Source: Alphaproteobacteria bacterium MarineAlpha3_Bin3 (GTDB taxonomy: Bacteria > Pseudomonadota > Alphaproteobacteria > Rhodospirillales > Casp-alpha2). Taken from it: a stretch of 10,547 nt of DNA. This document shows positions 6,015 through 10,547 of the stretch, one piece after another (positions within the stretch are counted from its first letter, which is position 1; each line of letters opens with the position of its first letter). The stretch spans positions 1 through 10,547 of the forward strand of contig PTLK01000047.1 of the NCBI GenBank assembly GCA_002938075.1, read 5' to 3'. The translations under genes were made by a program, and so were the position numbers. The notes under the pieces were generated by a model. It worked only from the letters and a program-made list of their open reading frames with translations. It was not told the origin of the DNA and did no database searches.

Positions 6015-7727
6015 GAACGCCGCGCCGAGGATATCACCCAACGAGGCGCCGGCATCCGACGAGCCATAAGCCGCCATCGCCTTCTTTTCTTCCTCCACCT
6101 CACGGGCCTTGATGGAAAGTGTCAGCTTGCGGCCGGACTTGTCGATCTGGGTGATCTTGGCGTCGATCTTCTCCCCGGCGGCAAAACGATCGGGGCGCTG
6201 TTCGGACCGGTCGCGGCTGAGATCGCCCTTGCGGATGAAGCCGGGCACGGAATCGTTGATCAAAACTTCGATCCCGTTGTCGACGACCGCAGTGATGGCG
6301 CAGGTCACGATGTTGCCTTTCTTGAGCCCGCCCGTCCCGGCGCCCAAGGGGTTTTCGGTCAACTGCTTGATGCCGAGGCTGATGCGTTCCCTTTCCACGT
6401 CCACGTTCAGTACCTTGGCCTTGACGGTCTGACCTTTCTTGAAATCGGCCAGCGCCTCTTCGCCGGATTTCTCCCAACTGAGGTCGGATAGGTGGGCCAT
6501 GCCGTCGATTTCACCCTCGAGGCCGATGAAAAGCCCGAACTCGGTGATGTTCTTGACCTCGCCCTCGACCTCGGAACCGGTGGTGTACAAGGAAAGGAAG
6601 GCCTCCCACGGGTTATCCTGGCATTGTTTGAGGCCCAGCGAGATGCGGCGTTTTTTCGGGTCCGCGTCGAGCACCATGACCTCGACTTCCTGGCTGGTGG
6701 AAACGATCTTGCCGGGGTGGGTGTTCTTTTTATTCCAGCTCATCTCGGACACGTGCACCAGCCCCTCCACACCCGGCTCCAGTTCGACGAAAGCGCCGTA
6801 ATCGGTAATGTTGGTGACCCGACCCGTGAACTTGGTGCCCGACGGATATTTTTCCTCGACCCCTTCCCAGGGATCGGTCTCCAATTGTTTCATGCCCAGC
6901 GAAATACGCTGGGTTTCGGCATTGAAGCGGATCACCTGCACCTTCACGGTTTGGCCGATCTGCAAGGATTCGGACGGGTGATTGACGCGGCGCCAAGCGA
7001 TATCGGTGACATGCAAAAGGCCGTCGACGCCGCCCAGGTCCACAAAAGCCCCGTAATCGGTGATGTTCTTGACCACGCCTTCGAGAACTTGGCCCTCGGA
7101 AAGGTTGGAAATCAGTTCCGATCGGGCTTCGGTGCGGGTTTCCTCCAGCACGGCGCGGCGCGATACGACGATGTTGTTGCGCTGCGGGTCCATTTTCAGG
7201 ATTTGGAACGGCTGCGGCGTGTTCATCATCGGGGTGATGTCGCGGACCGGGCGGATATCCACTTGGCTTCCGGGCAGGAATGCCACCGCGCCCGCCAGAT
7301 CGACGATGAAGCCTCCCTTGACGCGGCCGAAAATGATGCCGTTGACACGCTCGCCCTTGTTGAAGGATTTATCCAGCTCCCTCCAGGCTTCCTCGCGCTG
7401 CGCCTTTTCGCGGCTGAGGCGGACGATGCCGTCCCGGTCTTCGTAGCGTTCGACGAAGACATCGACGGTGTCGCCGGTATTGATCTCCGTTTCCTGGCCG
7501 GGGGTGGCGAACTCCTTCAGCGGCACGCGGCCCTCGGATTTGAGGCCGACGTCGATCAGCACCTCTTCGCTGTCGACGGCGATCACCGTGCCCTTGACGA
7601 CGCGGCCTTCGAATTTGCCGTCGGTGCCAAGGGATTCTTCCAGCAGGTCGGCGAAACTTTCCTTGATGGCGGGGGGTGCGTCCGCGGCCGCGGCCGGGGT
7701 ATCGGCGGTTTGTTTTTCAGGAGCCAT
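5721..7727 (-). CDS. rpsA: 30S ribosomal protein S1 with lysine-rich C-terminal extension
   Basis: S1 binds mRNA on the 30S subunit and helps start translation of messages with structured leaders. Six S1 RNA-binding repeats are visible, at about residues 42-108, 126-192, 211-280, 297-368, 383-454 and 468-541. Repeats 3 to 5 carry the clear NIT(D/E)(Y/F)G core followed by a hydrophobic strand (for example NITDYGAFVDL), and each repeat ends in a basic ISLG-like strand. Most alphaproteobacterial S1 proteins end soon after the block GASLGDILGAAF, present here at 560-571. This one continues for 97 more residues (572-668), of which 39 are lysine. The first half of the tail is mixed charge with Asp/Glu; the last 46 residues are Lys/Ala/Pro-rich and resemble histone H1-like tails. 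The total of 668 residues compares with about 560 in relatives. The ATG has AAGGA four bases upstream. E. coli S1 represses its own translation; the 122-base leader could serve that here. Confidence 0.97.
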   Translation of the reverse strand: MAPEKQTADTPAAAADAPPAIKESFADLLEESLGTDGKFEGRVVKGTVIAVDSEEVLIDVGLKSEGRVPLKEFATPGQETEINTGDTVDVFVERYEDRDGIVRLSREKAQREEAWRELDKSFNKGERVNGIIFGRVKGGFIVDLAGAVAFLPGSQVDIRPVRDITPMMNTPQPFQILKMDPQRNNIVVSRRAVLEETRTEARSELISNLSEGQVLEGVVKNITDYGAFVDLGGVDGLLHVTDIAWRRVNHPSESLQIGQTVKVQVIRFNAETQRISLGMKQLETDPWEGVEEKYPSGTKFTGRVTNITDYGAFVELEPGVEGLVHVSEMSWNKKNTHPGKIVSTSQEVEVMVLDADPKKRRISLGLKQCQDNPWEAFLSLYTTGSEVEGEVKNITEFGLFIGLEGEIDGMAHLSDLSWEKSGEEALADFKKGQTVKAKVLNVDVERERISLGIKQLTENPLGAGTGGLKKGNIVTCAITAVVDNGIEVLINDSVPGFIRKGDLSRDRSEQRPDRFAAGEKIDAKITQIDKSGRKLTLSIKAREVEEEKKAMAAYGSSDAGASLGDILGAAFKKKAGENDDKAAKPKAKPEAKKAETKKDDKANDKKGDDKKADTKEDKKADKKAAAKPAKKAPAKKKAPAKAAAGKKDAGDKKETKKKAAPKAKKPEK

Positions 7728-7849
7728 GAGGTCCTTAATCCTTCTCTATTCCGTTTTCAGGCTAACCGGTTGGGTCCGGTGGTCTTGGGTTGAAAATTTT
7801 CCCTGTCCCGGCAATCGGCACCCGGCAGGAATGTTGGCCTTCAGCTACC
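7728..7849 (-). promoter_or_regulatory. rpsA leader region with heptamer repeat and palindromes
   Basis: These 122 bases lie between the cmk stop and the rpsA start. They contain three tandem heptamers (7807-7827: CCCGGCA, ATCGGCA, CCCGGCA on the plus strand), a perfect 10-base palindrome GAAAATTTTC (7792-7801) and a perfect 8-base palindrome AACCGGTT (7764-7771). I cannot find a convincing -35/-10 pair. The region is longer than most junctions here and precedes a highly expressed ribosomal gene, so a promoter or a translational control element is a reasonable guess, not a demonstrated one. Confidence 0.35.
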
Positions 7850-8485
7850 TTAACCGTTCCCAGAACGGATGAAGCCGAGCGCCGCGGCAAAAACCTGATC
7901 GGCGTCCAAGTCGCTGGTATCCAGTTGATAGGCGTCTTTGGCCGGCTCCAGCGGAGAGACGGCGCGGTCTCGGTCGCGCGCGTCGCGTTCCTCCATATCC
8001 GCGAGAACGCGGCCATGTATAGCGTCGAGGCCCCTTTCCCGCAACTCTTTAAAACGCCTTTCGGCGCGGACCTCGACGGTGGCGGTGATGAACAGCTTGG
8101 CGTCGGCGTCGGGGCAGACCACGGTGCCGATGTCGCGGCCATCGAGAACTGTCCCTTTAGCGCCGCCGGGGGGGTCGGCGGCGAAATGGCGCTGAAATTC
8201 AAGCAATTGGGCGCGGACCCCGGGAACGGCAGAAACCCGGGACGCGGCGTCGGCAGCGGCGTCCGTGCGCAGGTCTTCGGCCTCCAGGTCCTTTGGCGTC
8301 AGAGCTTTCGCTGCCGCCTCGGCCAGGACCGGGTCGTTCAGGTCGGCCCCGCCCCGCACCATGTTCATGCCGACGGCCCGGTACAGAAGCCCCGTATCCA
8401 GGAACGCCAGGCCGAAATGTTCCGCCAGGCGGCGCGCCAGGGTGCCCTTGCCGGCGGCGGCGGGTCCGTCGATGGCGATAATCAA
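7850..8485 (-). CDS. cmk: Cytidylate kinase
   Basis: Cmk phosphorylates CMP and dCMP with ATP, recycling pyrimidine nucleotides from RNA and lipid turnover. The 211-residue product is of usual length. The P-loop is GPAAAGKGT (residues 7-15, with K13). LDTGLLYRAV (29-38) and LDGRDIGTVV (114-123) are the CMP-binding family blocks, and the arginine-rich lid ERDARDRDR is at 166-174. The start is TTG at 8485. It is supported by AGAAGGA (8493-8499) seven bases upstream, and by the fact that the family always begins two to five residues before the first strand IAIDGPAAAGKGT. The next upstream gene, aroA, ends only four bases away and its last codons contain the ribosome binding site, so the two are almost certainly translated from one mRNA. 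rpsA follows, the order conserved from E. coli to alphaproteobacteria. Confidence 0.96.
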   Translation of the reverse strand: MIIAIDGPAAAGKGTLARRLAEHFGLAFLDTGLLYRAVGMNMVRGGADLNDPVLAEAAAKALTPKDLEAEDLRTDAAADAASRVSAVPGVRAQLLEFQRHFAADPPGGAKGTVLDGRDIGTVVCPDADAKLFITATVEVRAERRFKELRERGLDAIHGRVLADMEERDARDRDRAVSPLEPAKDAYQLDTSDLDADQVFAAALGFIRSGNG

Positions 8486-8489
8486 GGCT

Positions 8490-9830
8490 TTATCCTTCTT
8501 TTTGGGCGGCGACGGCAGCGCCGAGGCCGTTCATCAGGTCGGCGAAACCGGGGAAGCTGGTGTCGATGGTGGTGGCGTCGTCGATCTCGACGGGAGCTTC
8601 CGCCACCATGCCCAGAACCAGAAACGCCATGGCGATCCGGTGGTCCAGCCGGGCCTCGATCCGGGCGCCGCCGGGGGGCGGCCCGCCCCCACCCTTGACG
8701 GTCAGGGCATCGTCGCTGGCCTCCACCTCGATACCGGCCGCCGTCAGCCCCCGGACGATGGCGTCCAGGCGGTCGCTTTCCTTGACCCGGAGCTCAGCCA
8801 AGCCCTCCAGCCGGGTCACGCCTTGGGCATAAGCGGCGGCGACGGCAAGGATCGGGTATTCGTCGATCATTCTCGGTGCCCGGGCACCGGAAACCGTGAC
8901 CCCCTTGAGGCCCGAGGTGACCACTGTCAGGTCGGCGACCGGTTCGCCGCCCTCATTACGCGGGTTGTCGATGGAGATGGCGGCGCCCATTTCCCTCAAC
9001 GTCTCGATCAGGCCCGAGCGCAAGGGATTAACGCCGACGCCGGTTAACGTAATCTTTGAATCCGGCACCAGTAGCGCCGCCACCAGCGGGAAGGCGGCGG
9101 ACGAGATATCGCCGGGCACCCTGACCTCGGCGCCGGTCAGTTCCGGTTGTCCAGTCAGGGTGATCTCCTTAGCTCCGGGGGCCCCGGGCTTTACCATGAT
9201 CACCACCTCGGTGCCGAAATGGCCGAGCATCCTTTCGGTGTGGTCGCGGGTCGGCTGCGGCTCGATGACGGTGGTGCGGCCCGGCGTGTTCAAGCCCGCC
9301 AACAGCACCGCCGATTTGATCTGCGCCGAGGCCACCGGCAACTCATAGACAATGGGGACCGGGGATGGGGTACCGGTGATGGTGATCGGCAGGCAGCCGC
9401 CCGACCGGGTCGTGAACTGCGCCCCCATCTGGCGCAGCGGCGTCATCACGCGTTCCATCGGGCGAACGGAAAGTGACTTATCGCCGGCAAAAGTCACGGT
9501 TAAGGGATGGGTCGCCACAACCCCTATCAGCAGCCGCGCCGCCGTGCCCGAGTTGCCCATGTCGAGCACGCCCTGGGGTTCGGCGAGGCCACCGACGCCG
9601 CGCCCGTAAACGCGCCAATCGCCGTTTTCGCCTTGTTCGGCCTGGGCGCCCAGGGCCTTGACGGCGGCGACCGTGGCGAGCACGTCGGCGGACGCCAAAA
9701 GCCCGGCGATCCGGGTTTCGCCCACCGCAAGGGCACCGAGAATCAACGCCCGGTGCGAAATCGATTTATCGCCGGGGACGGCCGCGGCGCCGGTAAGAGG
9801 GCGGGCGGGGCGGGATATCAGGGCCGTCAC
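8490..9830 (-). CDS. aroA: 3-phosphoshikimate 1-carboxyvinyltransferase (EPSP synthase), class II-like
   Basis: AroA transfers the enolpyruvyl group of PEP to shikimate 3-phosphate, the sixth shikimate step leading to chorismate and hence to tryptophan. The product has 446 residues. Substrate-binding PGDKSISHRA (19-28, K22), SLSVRPMERV (119-128), PTRDHTERML (193-202), MIDEYPILAV (321-330, with D323 and E324) and RVKESDRL (348-355, with E351) are intact. The segments with RPM and TRDHTE resemble the Agrobacterium CP4 class II enzyme more than E. coli AroA. The active-site loop reads MGNSGTAARL (91-100), with glycine at G95 where the glyphosate-tolerant CP4 enzyme has alanine, so that tolerance feature is absent. 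The start is GTG at 9830, with ATAAGGA (9841-9847) ten bases upstream. cmk follows after four bases. It is the first gene of the minus-strand block. Confidence 0.97.
   Translation of the reverse strand: MTALISRPARPLTGAAAVPGDKSISHRALILGALAVGETRIAGLLASADVLATVAAVKALGAQAEQGENGDWRVYGRGVGGLAEPQGVLDMGNSGTAARLLIGVVATHPLTVTFAGDKSLSVRPMERVMTPLRQMGAQFTTRSGGCLPITITGTPSPVPIVYELPVASAQIKSAVLLAGLNTPGRTTVIEPQPTRDHTERMLGHFGTEVVIMVKPGAPGAKEITLTGQPELTGAEVRVPGDISSAAFPLVAALLVPDSKITLTGVGVNPLRSGLIETLREMGAAISIDNPRNEGGEPVADLTVVTSGLKGVTVSGARAPRMIDEYPILAVAAAYAQGVTRLEGLAELRVKESDRLDAIVRGLTAAGIEVEASDDALTVKGGGGPPPGGARIEARLDHRIAMAFLVLGMVAEAPVEIDDATTIDTSFPGFADLMNGLGAAVAAQKEG
8493..8499 (-). promoter_or_regulatory. Ribosome binding site deciding the cmk TTG start
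   Basis: AGAAGGA on the minus strand overlaps the end of aroA and precedes the TTG start by seven bases. This explains how a TTG codon can be used efficiently and fixes the N-terminus of Cmk. Confidence 0.75.
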
Positions 9831-9987
9831 GTCAAAAAAATCCTTATTTCCTTCGGTCTTATTCGCTCGCCGTCTCTAGCACGAAACCAAGGGGCGGAGT
9901 AGGTTTCCCTTAACCAGGCCGGGGCCGGGCTGGGGCGGAAAAAAAATTTTCTAAACTCCATTTTTGTTTTTGACAGAGCCAAAAGAA

Positions 9988-10003
9988 CATGACAATTGGC
10001 ATG
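9988..10003. promoter_or_regulatory. 16-base near-palindrome, possible operator
   Basis: CATGACAATTGGCATG is an inverted repeat with one mismatched pair (9992/9999), centred between 9995 and 9996. It overlaps the place where a -35 box would stand for the -10 candidate TAGAAT at 10010-10015. A dimeric regulator bound there would block the promoter of the FYDLN-family gene. No regulator gene is in the window. Confidence 0.3.
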
Positions 10004-10015
10004 CTTGTTTAGAAT
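9989..10015 (+). promoter_or_regulatory. Candidate promoter of the FYDLN-family gene
   Basis: TAGAAT (10010-10015) is one base from the -10 consensus. ATGACA (9989-9994) is a -35-like hexamer 15 bases upstream, slightly short spacing. A perfect TTGACA at 9970-9975 is too far from this -10 to pair with it. Transcription would begin about ten to sixteen bases before the Shine-Dalgarno site, giving a very short leader. Confidence 0.35.
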
Positions 10016-10038
10016 AAAAGGCCGAAGGAGATCGACGG

Positions 10039-10452
10039 GTGGCTGATCAAGCATGGGGCAAGAAACGGATCTGCCAAAATTGCGGCGCGGCGTTTTACGA
10101 CCTCAAGAAAAAAAACATCGAGTGCCCTCAATGCGGCGCTGCCTTTCCCTTGCCCCCCCCGGTCAAGCCGAAACGCCCGGCACGCCTGGAGGAGAAACCC
10201 GAACCCGAGGACACAAACCCGATCAAGGTTCCCGAGGACAATGTGGATCCCGCTGCCAAGGCGGACGATGTCCCCAAAACCTGCGATGATGAGCCGTACG
10301 GCGGCGACGCCGAGGATGAAGACGGGGACGGGGCGGAGGTCTACGAAAAAGACGATAAGCTTATCGAGGACACCTCGGACCTGGGCGAGAACGACGACGA
10401 TATGTCCGAGGTCAAGGAACACATCGACGACGGCGTAGAGGACAAGAACTGA
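10039..10452 (+). CDS. FYDLN-type (TIGR02300) zinc-ribbon protein with acidic tail, function unknown
   Basis: The product has 137 residues. The N-terminus MADQAWGKKRICQNCG, then AAFYDLKKKNIECPQCG, matches the FYDLN_acid / TIGR02300 family, common in alphaproteobacteria and of unknown function. Four cysteines (C12, C15, C29, C32; C-X2-C-X13-C-X2-C) should bind one zinc. Here the namesake FYDLN reads FYDLK. A proline/lysine linker (about 38-50) leads to a tail in which 36 of the last 87 residues are Asp or Glu, likely disordered; it also has an extra cysteine, C82. The start is GTG at 10039, with AAGGAG (10025-10030) eight bases upstream. The gene is divergent from aroA, a position I recall as common for this family in alphaproteobacteria. 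A nucleic-acid or protein-binding role is a guess from the zinc ribbon only. Confidence 0.9.
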   Translation: MADQAWGKKRICQNCGAAFYDLKKKNIECPQCGAAFPLPPPVKPKRPARLEEKPEPEDTNPIKVPEDNVDPAAKADDVPKTCDDEPYGGDAEDEDGDGAEVYEKDDKLIEDTSDLGENDDDMSEVKEHIDDGVEDKN

Positions 10453-10454
10453 AA

Positions 10455-10470
10455 CGCCGGGATAACGGCG
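10455..10470 (+). terminator. Weak hairpin just after the FYDLN-family gene
   Basis: CGCCG (10455-10459) and CGGCG (10466-10470) form a perfect five-base stem with a six-base loop, three bases after the stop codon. A second stem, CCGGG/CCCGG, lies at 10494-10510. Neither is followed by a run of T, so intrinsic termination is doubtful. Confidence 0.25.
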
Positions 10471-10547
10471 CCGCCCCCCGCATCGCCGCCCCTCCGGGTG
10501 CATAGCCCGGCGGTTAGCCCGGTCATTTCTAGATTTCCCTTGCCTTC
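10471..10547. other. Gene-free end of window
   Basis: Apart from the CCGGG/CCCGG hairpin at 10494-10510 I see nothing here: no start of a coding region with family similarity and no tRNA arms. Confidence 0.5.

Larger units (their letters stand above)
9831..10038. other. Divergent intergenic region between aroA and the FYDLN-family gene
   Basis: These 208 bases must hold the promoters for both directions. A GC-rich part (9891-9940) joins an AT-rich part (9941-10020) with A- and T-tracts such as GGAAAAAAAATTTTCT, followed by runs of T on the plus strand. The plus-strand promoter candidate and operator-like palindrome are listed separately. For aroA on the minus strand I see only loose hexamers (for example TAGAAA from the complement of 9951-9956) and no well-spaced pair, so its promoter remains unplaced. 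Confidence 0.6.

Noticed and set aside
6492..7793. Long plus-strand open frame of 433 codons opposite rpsA
   Set aside because: It mirrors rpsA codons in a GC-rich genome, has no recognisable domain and no clear ribosome binding site; rpsA has clear S1 repeats across the same bases.
10455..10547. tRNA gene or intrinsic terminator after the FYDLN-family gene
   Set aside because: I looked for a tRNA, which may occur near this family, but no acceptor, D-arm or T-arm motif is present; the hairpins lack T-runs.
1..10547. Mobile element, CRISPR array, toxin-antitoxin pair or defence system
   Set aside because: No transposase, integrase, terminal inverted repeats, regularly spaced repeats or small gene pairs are present; every sizeable coding region is a known core gene in a conserved order.

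Overview
The window is a stretch of chromosome from an alphaproteobacterium. The GC-rich codon use, the class II-type AroA, the FYDLN-family zinc-ribbon protein and the trpFBA-accD gene order all point that way, and a Rhodospirillales-like organism is my best guess. Nothing in it looks like a plasmid, phage, transposon, CRISPR locus or defence island. It is a compact core-gene block: ten complete genes and one partial gene share the minus strand, and one gene diverges from them on the plus strand.

In the direction of minus-strand transcription, from high to low coordinates, the genes are: aroA (9830-8490, shikimate pathway), cmk (8485-7850, CMP kinase), rpsA (7727-5721, ribosomal protein S1 with an unusual lysine-rich tail), sppA (5692-4781, S49 membrane protease), ihfB (4683-4399, IHF beta subunit), lapA (4307-3954, LapA-family membrane protein), pyrF (3865-3164, OMP decarboxylase), trpF (3157-2516), trpB (2427-1210), trpA (1213-368) and the first 122 codons of accD (367 to the window edge). 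This matches the aroA-cmk-rpsA-ihfB-lapA-pyrF order known across Proteobacteria, joined to the trpFBA-accD cluster typical of alphaproteobacteria. Together the genes supply aromatic amino acids (AroA leads to chorismate, then TrpF, TrpB and TrpA to tryptophan), pyrimidine nucleotides (PyrF, Cmk), translation (S1), nucleoid structure (IHF), envelope maintenance (SppA, LapA) and the first step of fatty acid synthesis (AccD).

On the plus strand, 10039-10452 encodes a FYDLN-type zinc-ribbon protein with a very acidic tail. A 208-base AT-rich divergent intergenic region separates it from aroA. That region holds a candidate promoter overlapped by a 16-base near-palindrome. The last 95 bases (10453-10547) hold only weak hairpins and no gene that I can recognise.

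I found no undescribed multi-gene system. The points most worth a second look are the roughly 100-residue lysine-rich extension of S1, the FYDLN-family protein of unknown function with its possible operator, the frequent non-ATG starts, and small repeats in the leaders of rpsA and lapA.
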